A stretch of DNA of 64,000 bases. Origin: Candidatus Zixiibacteriota bacterium. GTDB taxonomy: Bacteria > Zixibacteria > MSB-5A5 > GN15 > FEB-12. The first letter of the stretch is position 1; every line of letters begins with the position of its first letter. This document shows positions 47,233 through 56,553 of this stretch, one piece after another. The translations under genes and the position numbers were made by a program. The stretch is taken from positions 555,550-619,549 of the forward strand of contig JAGNLV010000001.1 in the NCBI GenBank assembly GCA_017999435.1, written 5' to 3'. Below the pieces are notes generated by a model, which was given only the letters and a program-made list of their open reading frames with translations, did no database searches and was not told where the DNA came from.

Positions 47233-48813
47233 CTAATTCATGATCGCGTCCACTTCCTTCTTGTCCACGTCCATCACGTACTGGACCCCGGAGAGCTCGG
47301 CCGCCTCATGGGTGAGCGCGCAGATGTCGTCGCGCGTGATATACTCGGTCGCGAACTTCCGCCCGCCCGCCATGAGCTGCCGCAGCCCCTGGGCGAGCCG
47401 CTCGTAGTACGTGTACAGACCGAGCGCCCCGGTCGGCAGCTTCTCGAACGCCTCGTTCCCGAGGAGGTGCCGGAGTTCGTGGGCCGTGACGAAAATCTCA
47501 TCCTTGGTCGTGCCGAACCGCTCGACATACACCGGCACCTGGTTCGTCTCGATCGTCCGCCCGATCGTCTTGCCCACCATGGCCGCAGCGATCGGCGCCC
47601 GGGCCATCCCGACCAGCTTCACATAGGGTGAGGCCAGCGCCAGCCCCTTGAAAATCTGGTCCTCAAACGTGAACCCGCCCGCCACGGCGATCGCCGGCAC
47701 CCGCTCCCCCTTCTTCACCAGCCGCGTGCAGTATTGGTGGGTCAGCGTGTGCAGCTCGACCGGCGGGATCCCCCACTCGTTCATCATCCGCCACGGGCTC
47801 ATCCCCGTGCCGCCGCCCGCGCCGTCGACCGTGAGAAGGTCAATACCGTACTTGGAGGACCACTTGATCGCCCGGGCGAGGTCGGCCGGACGGTAAGCGC
47901 CGGTCTTGAGGAACACGTACTTGGCCCCCGCCTTGCGCAGCTCCTCGACCCGGCCGGCGAACCCCTCCTCCGTCACCATCCCAACCCGCGAGTGCCGCTC
48001 GAACTCCTTGAACGCCCCGTGCTGGAAGGCCTCGATCACCTTCGGATCGGTCGGGTTCGGCAGCACCACATACCCGCGCTCGTAGAGCAGCTGGGCCTTC
48101 TTGAGGTCGCGGATCTTCACCTCGCCGCCGATATTCTTCGCCCCCTGCCCCCACTTGAGCTCGACAATCGAAACCCCCAGCTTCTCGATCGCGTACTCCT
48201 GCGTCCCCAGCCGGGTGTCTTCGATATTGGCCTGCACGATGATCGCGCCGTACCCCTCGCGCTGGTGGTCCTGGTACAGCTTCACGCGCCGCTTCAGATC
48301 GACCGTGTCGACGACCCGGCCGTTCTTGATCGCCGCCTCCACGTCCATGCCCACGACGTTCTCGCCGATCGTCAGCCCCGTCCCGGCCAGCGCCGAGCCG
48401 ATCGCCAGCCCCTCCCAGTTGTTCTTGGCGATGTCGGTCGAGCCGATCCCCGGGATAATCCAGGGGAGCCGGAACTTGATCCCGCGGTCGTGCCCGAACC
48501 GCACCTCGAGATTCACATTGGGGAACACCGCCTTGTCGCTGTCGGCCGCGATCCCGTGCGCCCCCACCGCCGTGCCCATGATGTTGAAGTGCGAGTAGTC
48601 GACCGGGTAGGTCTTCTCCCCCGCCGTCGTGATCACCCCGAACGGCTGCGGGTAGATCACCTCGTGCCCCCGGTAGGCCGACTTCCCGATCTCGCACATC
48701 CCGATACACCCGTCCACGCAGGTGACGCACATGCCCGAGGTCGGGACCACCGAATCCTCCGTCCGGTTCTTCGTCAGCGTGGCCGCCGAGGCGTTTACTC
48801 TGGTCAGCGTCAT
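47233..48813 (-). CDS. FMN-binding glutamate synthase-like protein with N-terminal Fe-S motif
   Basis: 526 residues, matching the central FMN domain of the GltB large subunit (archaeal-type stand-alone form). There is no glutaminase domain. An N-terminal Cys motif, CVTCVDGCIGMC (about residues 29-40), may hold an Fe-S cluster. FMN-site and core segments include LKWGQGAKNIGGEV, DLLTVDGAGGGTGMSPW and AIAVAGGF. It follows the HoxU-like gene by 20 bases in one transcript with NuoE- and NuoF-GltD-like genes. It could make glutamate from 2-oxoglutarate and ammonia, or use another substrate, with electrons from the partner subunits. The partner relation is inference. Confidence 0.85.
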   Translation of the reverse strand: MTLTRVNASAATLTKNRTEDSVVPTSGMCVTCVDGCIGMCEIGKSAYRGHEVIYPQPFGVITTAGEKTYPVDYSHFNIMGTAVGAHGIAADSDKAVFPNVNLEVRFGHDRGIKFRLPWIIPGIGSTDIAKNNWEGLAIGSALAGTGLTIGENVVGMDVEAAIKNGRVVDTVDLKRRVKLYQDHQREGYGAIIVQANIEDTRLGTQEYAIEKLGVSIVELKWGQGAKNIGGEVKIRDLKKAQLLYERGYVVLPNPTDPKVIEAFQHGAFKEFERHSRVGMVTEEGFAGRVEELRKAGAKYVFLKTGAYRPADLARAIKWSSKYGIDLLTVDGAGGGTGMSPWRMMNEWGIPPVELHTLTHQYCTRLVKKGERVPAIAVAGGFTFEDQIFKGLALASPYVKLVGMARAPIAAAMVGKTIGRTIETNQVPVYVERFGTTKDEIFVTAHELRHLLGNEAFEKLPTGALGLYTYYERLAQGLRQLMAGGRKFATEYITRDDICALTHEAAELSGVQYVMDVDKKEVDAIMN

Positions 48814-48833
48814 GATGTCCTGTCCTCCTTCAT

Positions 48834-49517
48834 TTATTTCGCGTCTTTCGGAATTTCACACGCCACACACGGTTTCATGTAGCACATCATATCGTGGAAC
48901 TGCTCTTTCTCCACGCACGGCGGGGTGAGGTTCGCGCACCCGCCGCAGATCGCTTTCTCCGGATCTGTGTACGTGCACCGCAACTGGCAGGCCGGGCACA
49001 CGTACATGCACCCGCCGCACAGCCGGCACACCTCCGACTTCACGTCGAACGGCGTGCCGATCCCGCGGTGCTCGCCCCGGCCGTAGAACCCGATCGCCTG
49101 GGCCACCATCTGCTCCTTGCACATCCGCACGCACAGCCCGCAGAGGATGCAGTCCTCGTGCTCCTGCCGGAAGCGCTGCTGCCGCACCTGGTGGGCCGAG
49201 GCGATGTCCTGAATCACCTTCGACTGCGGGCACGAGGCGAGGAGCAGCTCGATGATCATCCGCCGCGCCCGCAGCACCCGCTCCGATGCCGTCCGCACCG
49301 TCAGCCCCTCCTGCACCGGGTACGTGCACGACGTCACCAGCCGCGCCGCCGGCCCCTCGCCGATCTCCACCACGCAGAGGCGGCACGCCCCGTAGGGCGT
49401 GAGCCCCTCCATGTGGCACAGCGTCGGAATCGGAAAACCGAGAAACTGCGCCGCCTCCAGGATTGTCGAACCCGTCTCCACCTGGACGCGAAGCCCGTTG
49501 ATTGCCAGTGTCGTCAT
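48834..49517 (-). CDS. HoxU/NuoG-N-like iron-sulfur subunit (StnA-like)
   Basis: 227 residues. The N-terminal [2Fe-2S] plant-type ferredoxin domain (CHMEGLTPYGACRLCVVEIG, then a further Cys in VTSCTYP) is followed by a NuoG-like His/Cys segment and two [4Fe-4S] motifs (CILCGLCVRMC and CRLCGGCMYVCPAC). A Cys-rich tail (CGGC, CMKPCVAC) follows. It should carry electrons between the flavin subunits. Its ATG overlaps the stop of the NuoF-GltD gene by four bases (ATGA), so the two are made together. Confidence 0.9.
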   Translation of the reverse strand: MTTLAINGLRVQVETGSTILEAAQFLGFPIPTLCHMEGLTPYGACRLCVVEIGEGPAARLVTSCTYPVQEGLTVRTASERVLRARRMIIELLLASCPQSKVIQDIASAHQVRQQRFRQEHEDCILCGLCVRMCKEQMVAQAIGFYGRGEHRGIGTPFDVKSEVCRLCGGCMYVCPACQLRCTYTDPEKAICGGCANLTPPCVEKEQFHDMMCYMKPCVACEIPKDAK

Positions 49518-52500
49518 AGCTGCTTACCTCCGGTGACGGCGACCGCGCCGTCGTGATCCGTTTCCTGCCCGGTCTCGGGCGGCCGCGTGAACTCGAGGTC
49601 GCACCGCAGGCACCGCCGCGCCTCGCAGTGGGCCTCGGCGACCGACAGCGCCACCTCCACCTCGGCGAAATTGCGCGTCCGCCAGGCCGCCGGCGCCCGC
49701 GGCGTCTCCACCCGCTCCACCGTCGGAAGGTCGTCGAGCTCGGCGCTCACCGGCGGCACGTACACCCGCGGCAGAGCCGGCTCGGCCGCATCCGCCAGCT
49801 CGAGCCCGCGCACGTACCGGTCGATCATCCGTGCCGCCCGCTTGCCGTCGGCGATCGCGTCGACCACCGTGTTCGGGCCGCGCACCACGTCGCCCGCCGC
49901 GAACACCCCCGGCCGCGTCGTCAAAAGCGTCTTCTTGTCCACCTTCACCGTGTTCCAGTCGGTGATCGCGATCCCGCTCTGCTTCGCCGGGCCGATCGCG
50001 TCGACCCCCGAATCCTCGCTGATCGCCACGATCAGCGTCTCGAGATCCACCCGGAACTCGCTCCCCGCGATCGGCACCGGCCGGTGCCGCCCCGACTCGT
50101 CGATCTCCCCCAGCCGGTTGCGCAGACACTCCAGCCCGATTAGCTTCCCGTCTTTCGCCAGCACCTTCTTCGGCGTCACGAGAATCTGGATGTCGATCCC
50201 CTCCTGCGCGGCCGCCTCGATCTCCTCGGCGAACGCCGGCATCTCCTCCCGCGTCCGCCGGTAGAGGATGGTCACGCTCTCGACGTCGCGCTGGCGGAGG
50301 GCCACCCGCGCCGCGTCGAAGGCCGAGTTGCCGCCCCCGATCACCCCCACCCGGCCGCGCGCCCTCGCCTCGCCCCGCTGGTTGAACGCCTTGAGGAATT
50401 CGATCGACGGGTGCACCCCCGCGCAGTCCTCGTTCTCCAGCTTCAGCGGCTTGCTTTCGTGCGCGCCCAGCGCCAGCAGGACCGCCCGGTAGCCCTCGCC
50501 GAGAAGGCCGTCGACCGTGATCTCCCTGCCGAGCGCCATCCGGCACCGGACCGTGATATTGTCGTTGAGGACCGCTTCGATCTCCCGGCGGATCACCTCC
50601 TGCGGCAGCCGGTATCCCGGAATCGCGCAGTAGAGCATACCGCCCGGACGGTCTTCCTTTTCGAAGACGGTCACGTGGTAACCTTTGAGGGACAGGTAGT
50701 GGGCCGCCGTCAACCCGGCCGGCCCCGACCCGATCACCGCCACCTTGGGCGCCGGACCGTCCGTCCAGACCTCCCGCCGGGGCGTGTAGGCCGAGGGGTC
50801 GATGCGGTCCGTGATGAACCGCTTGAGCGCCCGGATCGCCACCGGGTTGGTCCCCGTCTGGCCCGCCTTGCAGCGCTCCTCGCACGGATGGTGGCAGACG
50901 CGGCCGCACACCGACGGGAACGGATTGGCCTCCCGGATCACCGCGTAGGCCTCCTTGTACTCGCCGTTGGCGATGTGCGCGACATACCGCCACGCCTCCG
51001 TCCCGATCGGGCAGGCCGACTGGCAGGGCGCCCCCACCAGCTCCGTGCACACGAACGCGTCGCAGCGCTTGTCCAGGATGTGCCGCTCGAACTCCTGGCG
51101 GAAATACCGGATCGTGCTCAGCACCGGGTTTGGCGCCGACTGCCCCAGACCGCACATGCTCGTGTCTTTGACCACCAGCGCCAGCTCCGCCAGAAGGTCG
51201 AGGTGCTCCATCGTCGCCTTCCCCTTGGTGATGTCGTCGAGAATCTCCCACATCCGCTGCGTCCCCTTGCGGCAGGTGAAGCACTTCCCGCACGACTCGT
51301 CCTTGAGGAACTTCATGAAATACTTCGCGAGATCCACCATGCAGGTGTTCTCGTCCATGACGATCATGCCGCCCGAACCCATGATCGAACCGGCCTTGGT
51401 CAGACTGTCGTAGTCGATCGAGAGGTCGAACATCGAGGCCGGGATGCACCCGCCCGAAGGACCGCCCGTCTGCACCGCCTTGATCTTCGCCTTGCCCGCC
51501 GCCCCGCCCCCGATCCCGTACACCACCTCGCTGATCGCCGTCCCCAGCGGCACCTCGACCAGCCCGGTGTTCCGGATCTTCCCCACCAGCGAGAAGATCT
51601 TCGTCCCGGTGTTCCCCGGCAGACCCACCTTCGCGTACTCCGCGCCCCCGCGGGTGATGATCTCCGGGATGTTGGCGAAAGTCTCGACGTTGTTGATGCA
51701 GGTCGGGCTGCCGAAAATCCCCCGCTCGATCGGGAACGGCGGCCGCTGCCGCGGCTCGCCCATGTACCCTTCGATCGACTTGATCAGCGCCGTCTCCTCC
51801 CCGCACACGAACGCCCCGGCCCCGCGCACGATCTCGATATCGAAATCGTGCTCCGTCCCGAGAATCTTCTCCCCGAGAAGGCCGAGGTCGCGCGCCTGCC
51901 GGATCGCGATGAGACAGTGCTTGATCGCCAGCGGATACTCGCTGCGCACGTAGATGATCCCCCGCGTCGCCCCGATCGCCAGCCCCCCGATCACCATCCC
52001 CTCCATGATCGCGTGCGGATTCCCCTCCAGCACGCCGCGGTCCATGTACGCTCCCGGATCCCCCTCGTCGGCGTTGCACACGATGTATTTCTGCTGCCCC
52101 GGCCGCCCCGAGGTCCGCGCCAGCGCCCACTTCCGCCCGGTCGGGAAACCGGCCCCCCCGCGCCCGCGGATCCCCGCCGTCTGCACCTCCTGGATGATCC
52201 ACTCCGGGTCGTTCTTCTCCAGCGCCTTCAGCAGCGCCCCGTACCCGCCGTTCTCGAAATAATCCATGATCCGGATCGGGTCGAGCTTCTGGTTGTTGCC
52301 CACGATCGTCCGCTTCTGCCGCGCGAAAAACGGAATGTCGCTCTGCCGCGGGTACACTGTCCCGGTCGCCGCGTCGCGGTAGAGCAGGTCGTCGGCCGGC
52401 TGCCCGCTCAGCGCCGCCTCGATTATCCGCGGCACGTCCGCCGGTCTCAGCCTGGGATAGAAGTGCCCGTACGGCTCCACCGTCACGTAGGGGTTCATCT

Positions 52501-52726
52501 CGCAGAACCCGTGGCACCCCGTGATGCGCAGGCGCAGTTTTTCCTGAAGGAACCGGTCGAGCATGTGCTTCTTGAACAGCCGGATGAGGTCGTTCACGCC
52601 GCTCGCCTGGGCGCCCGTGTCGGCGCTCACCACGATCGTCGGAATCGCCTCCGCCCGCCGCCGCTCCGCCATCACCCGACTCCGGAATCCCGCCAGGTCA
52701 TCGACTGATGTCAGTTTTCTTGCCAT
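49514..52726 (-). CDS. NuoF-GltD (NfnB-like) fusion flavoprotein (StnB-like)
   Basis: 1070 residues. Residues 1-110: thioredoxin-like [2Fe-2S] region (GCHGFCEMNPY). About 135-540: NuoF-type NADH/FMN domain with GRGGAGFPTGRKW and CNADEGDPGAYMDR, then a SLBB region and the [4Fe-4S] site SCGKCFTCRKGT. About 555-620: GltD-type Fe-S domain (CQSACPIG, VCGRVCHHPCEERC). About 670-990: two-nucleotide oxidoreductase with FAD motif IGSGPAGLTAAHYL and NADPH motif IGGGNSAFDAARVAL. The C-terminus holds another CxxC (RCLRCD). This NuoF + GltD join is the form I recall for Stn-type electron-bifurcating transhydrogenases (NADH, NADPH and ferredoxin). NuoE-like and HoxU-like genes flank it. Confidence 0.92.
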   Translation of the reverse strand: MARKLTSVDDLAGFRSRVMAERRRAEAIPTIVVSADTGAQASGVNDLIRLFKKHMLDRFLQEKLRLRITGCHGFCEMNPYVTVEPYGHFYPRLRPADVPRIIEAALSGQPADDLLYRDAATGTVYPRQSDIPFFARQKRTIVGNNQKLDPIRIMDYFENGGYGALLKALEKNDPEWIIQEVQTAGIRGRGGAGFPTGRKWALARTSGRPGQQKYIVCNADEGDPGAYMDRGVLEGNPHAIMEGMVIGGLAIGATRGIIYVRSEYPLAIKHCLIAIRQARDLGLLGEKILGTEHDFDIEIVRGAGAFVCGEETALIKSIEGYMGEPRQRPPFPIERGIFGSPTCINNVETFANIPEIITRGGAEYAKVGLPGNTGTKIFSLVGKIRNTGLVEVPLGTAISEVVYGIGGGAAGKAKIKAVQTGGPSGGCIPASMFDLSIDYDSLTKAGSIMGSGGMIVMDENTCMVDLAKYFMKFLKDESCGKCFTCRKGTQRMWEILDDITKGKATMEHLDLLAELALVVKDTSMCGLGQSAPNPVLSTIRYFRQEFERHILDKRCDAFVCTELVGAPCQSACPIGTEAWRYVAHIANGEYKEAYAVIREANPFPSVCGRVCHHPCEERCKAGQTGTNPVAIRALKRFITDRIDPSAYTPRREVWTDGPAPKVAVIGSGPAGLTAAHYLSLKGYHVTVFEKEDRPGGMLYCAIPGYRLPQEVIRREIEAVLNDNITVRCRMALGREITVDGLLGEGYRAVLLALGAHESKPLKLENEDCAGVHPSIEFLKAFNQRGEARARGRVGVIGGGNSAFDAARVALRQRDVESVTILYRRTREEMPAFAEEIEAAAQEGIDIQILVTPKKVLAKDGKLIGLECLRNRLGEIDESGRHRPVPIAGSEFRVDLETLIVAISEDSGVDAIGPAKQSGIAITDWNTVKVDKKTLLTTRPGVFAAGDVVRGPNTVVDAIADGKRAARMIDRYVRGLELADAAEPALPRVYVPPVSAELDDLPTVERVETPRAPAAWRTRNFAEVEVALSVAEAHCEARRCLRCDLEFTRPPETGQETDHDGAVAVTGGKQL

Positions 52727-52760
52727 TTATGCCGTCTCCTCGTTCATCGCATTGCCTCCG

Positions 52761-53612
52761 TCAGTCGGCCGCCGTGCCGCCGAAATCGAGGATGTGTCCC
52801 TTGCAGCCCCGCCGCGAGCAGAGCTGCACGATACCGCCGCCGCGCACGATCATCGGCACCATCGGCGCCCCGCACTCCGCGCAGGGCGCCCCGCCCATCA
52901 TCTCCGCATGGCAGTGCGGACAGAAAAACGTCACCACCGTCTCCGCCGGAATCTCGTGCTCCGAGTGCACCGTGTACGATCCCCACAGCGACGATATCGC
53001 CAGCCAGCTGTGCTTGCTGCCGAACGAGGCCGTCACCCGTACCGACGGGTGCCCCTCGATCTCGTGCCGCGGATCCATCAGACTGTGGTTGCACCGCGCG
53101 CAGCTCACCTCGACCGGGAAGATCCGCTCGTCCGTCTCCACCCGGACTGCGTCGAGCCCCTCCTTCGCCCGCGCGAGAATGTCCGGGATCATCGATGTCT
53201 TCACTTTCGAAAAGTAGTGCCCGTCGACCACCACGATCGGCCCCAACGCGCATGCCCCCAGGCAGTTCACCGTCTCCAGCGTGAACTCCCGGTCCGCCGT
53301 CGTCTCCCCCGCCCTGATCCCCAGCCGCTTCTCGATCTCCCGCGCAATCGCCGGCCCCCCCCGCACGTGGCACGCCGTCCCCAGACAGCACGACACCAGG
53401 TGCTTCCCCCGCGGCCTCAAACTGAACGCCCGGTAAAACGTCGCCACCCCGTAGATGTCGACCAGCGACCGGCCCGTCTTCTCCGCCACCACCCGGAGCA
53501 TCGCCTCCGGAAGGTAGCCGTACTTCGCCTGCATGTCCTCGAGTATCGAAATGAGACTGCCGCGATTCCCGTGGTGCTTCTCCACGATGCTGAGGACTTC
53601 CTGTGTGTTCAT
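52761..53612 (-). CDS. NuoE-like [2Fe-2S] subunit with C-terminal zinc-ribbon extension (StnC-like)
   Basis: 283 residues. Residues 1-155 are the NuoE/HydC-type thioredoxin-like domain: IYGVATFYRAF, then the four cluster cysteines in CLGTAC and NCLGAC. Normal NuoE ends here. Residues 160-283 add Cys pairs (CARC, CPHC, CAEC, then a CSRRGC) that could form zinc ribbons or rubredoxin-like sites. Upstream of the NuoF-GltD gene by 34 bases. The extension could bind another electron carrier or the FMN glutamate-synthase partner; that is conjecture. Confidence 0.9.
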   Translation of the reverse strand: MNTQEVLSIVEKHHGNRGSLISILEDMQAKYGYLPEAMLRVVAEKTGRSLVDIYGVATFYRAFSLRPRGKHLVSCCLGTACHVRGGPAIAREIEKRLGIRAGETTADREFTLETVNCLGACALGPIVVVDGHYFSKVKTSMIPDILARAKEGLDAVRVETDERIFPVEVSCARCNHSLMDPRHEIEGHPSVRVTASFGSKHSWLAISSLWGSYTVHSEHEIPAETVVTFFCPHCHAEMMGGAPCAECGAPMVPMIVRGGGIVQLCSRRGCKGHILDFGGTAAD

Positions 53613-53753
53613 GGCCTGCCCTTCTGCTTCACATCGATCGTCCGCCGCCGCAGGCGCGCCCGGCCGCCCTGAGCGCAGTCGATGGGCGACCCCTTCGCCC
53701 GCCCGCCGCCGTCCTCCGGCCGCGGGCAGCTTCCGACCGACATCGATCTATGT

Positions 53754-54110
53754 TCATGTGTATTCCTCGCAATGCCAGATCCCCGCCTCAGGACGCGGAT
53801 GCGCACAGGTGGCCGCTCCGGCGCAGGTCGCACACAATCCGCGCGCCCCCCCGTCGCCGCCGGTATCGTTCTCACGCGCGGACGGCTGACCCTCCGGTCC
53901 GTCCCCAAATGCCCGGTGCTCGAACATCTCGCAGTACAACGCGTCCACCCCCCGCTTCTCCCGAAAGACACACCCGCGGCGGAACTTGCACGTCGGGCAC
54001 AGCCCCGCCGGCGCCGTCCGCTCACCCGACCACACAACCCGCCCCTCCGCCCTGTACGGGGAAAACCGTCCCACCCGACCATCCCTGTCGCACTCCCGAC
54101 ATCGTCGCAT
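53754..54110 (-). CDS. Small Cys-rich protein with paired Cx2C-Cx5C-type motifs
   Basis: 118 residues; not a recognised enzyme. Two copies of one motif are seen: GLCPTCKFRRGC followed by YCEMFE, and GLCATCAGAATC followed by HCEEYT. Each has four Cys (Cx2C, x5, C, then C-E). A further CRECD sits at the N-terminus. They probably bind zinc or an Fe-S cluster. The linker between the copies is Gly/Asp-rich. The gene lies 141 bases upstream of the NuoE-like gene on the same strand, so it may belong to the same unit. The ATG at 54110 has a weak ribosome site, so the start is uncertain. Confidence 0.7.
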   Translation of the reverse strand: MRRCRECDRDGRVGRFSPYRAEGRVVWSGERTAPAGLCPTCKFRRGCVFREKRGVDALYCEMFEHRAFGDGPEGQPSARENDTGGDGGARGLCATCAGAATCAHPRPEAGIWHCEEYT

Positions 54111-54583
54111 TCTGGGTCAATTTCTCCATACATCACACCCTCCCCTATCAGATTGCATGCCAAGTCGCTGTCGCGCTCGCTTTCTCTGAAGACCCGCACA
54201 CCACCGTCCAACCCGGCATCGTCGCACTTGCTTGATTCGCATGCTGATAATTGTCATTTCGGGAATCGCATTCGACGATTCAAAAAGTCTATATTACCAC
54301 CGCTCAACCACTAACCGTTATCGGGGAATTTCTCCCCACCGGATCATTTTTCCTCGATGATGACAGGAGATCTCACGCCCGAGGCCGAGCACTCCACGCC
54401 CCCTCCTCCTCCCCGCCCCAACCCTCCAAAATCCCTCCCACCCCATCAATTCTCGTTGACACCCGGCTCCTCTGGGGGCTATTGATTCATAGATTGCAGG
54501 GCCGGCCGATCTTCAAGGCGACGCTTTCCTGCGGGTGCGGACGACACCGGAAACGGTCCGCCGACCCTTTGGATGGAGGGACT
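54111..54583. other. Divergent intergenic region
   Basis: 473 bases between the minus-strand Cys-rich gene and the plus-strand M48 gene. An AT-rich island at 54240-54310 probably holds the minus-strand promoter, but no convincing box pair was found. On the plus strand TTGACA at 54456-54461 with a weak TATTGA 18 bases on may serve the M48 gene. No gene is supported here; upstream in-frame residues of the M48 frame look non-coding. Confidence 0.45.
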
Positions 54584-56086
54584 ATGTCGGACAACGATTC
54601 ATCTCTGGCGGGTCGCGCCGCCGTGGCCATGGCCCTGACTATCGGCTTCTACTCGCTCGCACTCATCCTCGGCCTCGGCACGATCCTGCTGCCGTTCATC
54701 ATCGCGTGGGCCACCGGCCAGTTGATTCTGAAACTGGTCATCGTCTGCCTCATCTCCGGCGGCGCAATTCTGGCGGCCATCGTCCCGAGGCGGGACCAGT
54801 TTGAACCGCCCGGTCCCGAACTGAGTCTCGCCGAGCACCCCCGGCTGGCCGAAGTTATCCGCCGCGTGGCCGGTCAAACGGAGCAAGCCATGCCCCGCAC
54901 CGTCTACCTGATTCCCGATTTCAACGCCTGGGTGGCCCAGCGCGGCGGCTCGCACCTTCACGGCGGCGACCGCCTCATGGGGATCGGCCTTCCCCTGCTC
55001 CACCAGTTGACCGTCTCGCAGTTCGAGGCCGTGATCGCCCACGAATTCGGCCACTATCACCACGGCGACACGAGACTCGGCCCCCGCATCTACCAGACCC
55101 GGGCCGCCATCGTCCGCACCATCGCCGGCCTGCACGAGCACAATTCCATCCTCCAGGCGCCCTTCCTCTGGTACGGCAGGATGTTCCTGCAGATCACCCA
55201 CGCCATTTCCCGCCGCCAGGAATTCAACGCCGACCGGCTCGCCGCCCAGGTGGCCGGCACTGCCGCCATGCGCTCCGCCCTCGAGAAAATCAACCGGGGC
55301 GGCATCGCCTTCGATGCCTACTGGCAGAGCGAGTTCGTGCCCATGCTCCGGTCCCGCCGCCTTCCGCCGCTGCTTGACGGCTTTACTCTCTTTCTCCAGT
55401 GTGAGCCGATGCAGACCCGGATAGACGCCTGCGCCGAGCAGGTTCTCGCCTCCGAGGCCACCGACAAGTACGACACCCACCCCTCGCTGCGCGAACGGCT
55501 CGCCGCCCTTGAGGCCCTCCCCGCCGGACCCGCGCTCTCCGATCGCCGGCCCGCGCTCGACCTCCTCTCCGACCCCGCCGAACAGGAGCGGGAACTCCTC
55601 CGCGCGATCGTCGCCGCAGGCGAATTCGAACGGCTCACCCCGGTGGGCTGGGACGAGGTCGCTCCCATCCACGCCGCCCGCTGGCAGGCCATGAGCCGCG
55701 AGCGCCGGCACTTCTTCTTCGCCATCACCCCCAAGGACCTCCCGCGGTTTGTCCGGGATCCCAAGCCCTTCGTGAAAGACAGGCCCCTGCAGGATCTGCT
55801 CGCCGGCCCCAATCAGGCCCAGGCAGCGGAGGCGGTCGCCGTCACCGTCGCCCTCGCCCTCGCCTCCCTCCTCGTCCGCCTCGGCTGGACGCTCGAGAGG
55901 CCGATCGGCAGTAACCCCCGCATGGTCCTCGGAGCCGCCGTTATCGAACCCTTCGACACCCTCGATCTCCTCAGGTCGGGACAGCTCCCCGCGCCGGAGT
56001 GGCTCCGCCTCTGCCGCGACACCGGAATCGGCGACCACCCCCTCTTCCCGCCCTCTCATAAAGAGGATGGCGCGCGGGCCGAATGA
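54584..56086 (+). CDS. M48-family membrane zinc metallopeptidase
   Basis: 500 residues. Two membrane helices at the N-terminus (about 12-42 and 48-66) are followed by the peptidase domain with HEFGH (His153, Glu154, His157) and the third zinc ligand Glu213 in EFNADRLAA. A C-terminal half (about 300-500) of mixed helices is unassigned. The start at 54584 is set by ggaggg and the membrane helix. HtpX-type enzymes degrade damaged membrane proteins; this branch (M48 Ste24-like with a long tail) has no defined substrate. It appears monocistronic. Confidence 0.9.
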   Translation: MSDNDSSLAGRAAVAMALTIGFYSLALILGLGTILLPFIIAWATGQLILKLVIVCLISGGAILAAIVPRRDQFEPPGPELSLAEHPRLAEVIRRVAGQTEQAMPRTVYLIPDFNAWVAQRGGSHLHGGDRLMGIGLPLLHQLTVSQFEAVIAHEFGHYHHGDTRLGPRIYQTRAAIVRTIAGLHEHNSILQAPFLWYGRMFLQITHAISRRQEFNADRLAAQVAGTAAMRSALEKINRGGIAFDAYWQSEFVPMLRSRRLPPLLDGFTLFLQCEPMQTRIDACAEQVLASEATDKYDTHPSLRERLAALEALPAGPALSDRRPALDLLSDPAEQERELLRAIVAAGEFERLTPVGWDEVAPIHAARWQAMSRERRHFFFAITPKDLPRFVRDPKPFVKDRPLQDLLAGPNQAQAAEAVAVTVALALASLLVRLGWTLERPIGSNPRMVLGAAVIEPFDTLDLLRSGQLPAPEWLRLCRDTGIGDHPLFPPSHKEDGARAE

Positions 56087-56267
56087 GCCCGGTCCCCCGC
56101 GGGGCGGTCCCGCCGCACGACCGCGCCGCCCCGGCCGCGTCTTTTCTAGCGTTGACTCCGCTCCCCGCCCTCCGTATGATGAGGGGGACAGTATCGACCG
56201 ATTGCCCGATCCACCCTCCGGCCGCGCCCCAACGGCGGCCGGCAGAACGAGAAACGGAGGAACAATC

Positions 56268-56378
56268 ATGGCCGACAAAGGAAGTAAGGACCGGGGGAAG
56301 AAAGAACAGAAGAAGAAGCCGCAGCACACGCCCGAAGAAAAACGCCGTCTCAAGCGGGAGAAGAAAGAAAAGAAGTAG
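56268..56378 (+). CDS. 36-residue lysine-rich microprotein
   Basis: Starts MADKGSKDRGKKEQKKK; 13 Lys and 4 Arg among 36 residues, no hydrophobic segment. A clear ggagg stands six bases before the ATG and the frame ends before a hairpin (56431-56451), so translation is likely. Function unknown; nucleic-acid or ribosome binding is possible from charge alone. It may be missed by gene finders because of its size. Confidence 0.65.
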   Translation: MADKGSKDRGKKEQKKKPQHTPEEKRRLKREKKEKK

Positions 56379-56430
56379 GCGGCCGGCCCCGGCCAAACGA
56401 TGTCGCAAGGCGCGCCGGTGCCGGGCGGGT

Positions 56431-56451
56431 CGGGCACGTTTCCCGTGCCCG
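56431..56451. terminator. 8-bp hairpin after the microprotein gene
   Basis: cgggcacg and cgtgcccg pair around a 5-base loop, 52 bases past the stop at 56378. No T-run follows, so terminator function is uncertain. Confidence 0.45.
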
Positions 56452-56553
56452 GCGCTCCCCGGCGCCGGCCTTTCCGCTTGCTTCCCGCTCTTCCCCCGCC
56501 TACTTTGGTCCCATGCGGAAACCCGCTCGCCCGTCGACTCCGGAGATTCGCCG

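Noticed and set aside
49524-52517. 997-codon minus-strand frame inside the NuoF-GltD gene
   Set aside because: Same-strand out-of-frame shadow, Gly/Arg-rich and without motifs; the other frame holds all flavin and Fe-S motifs.
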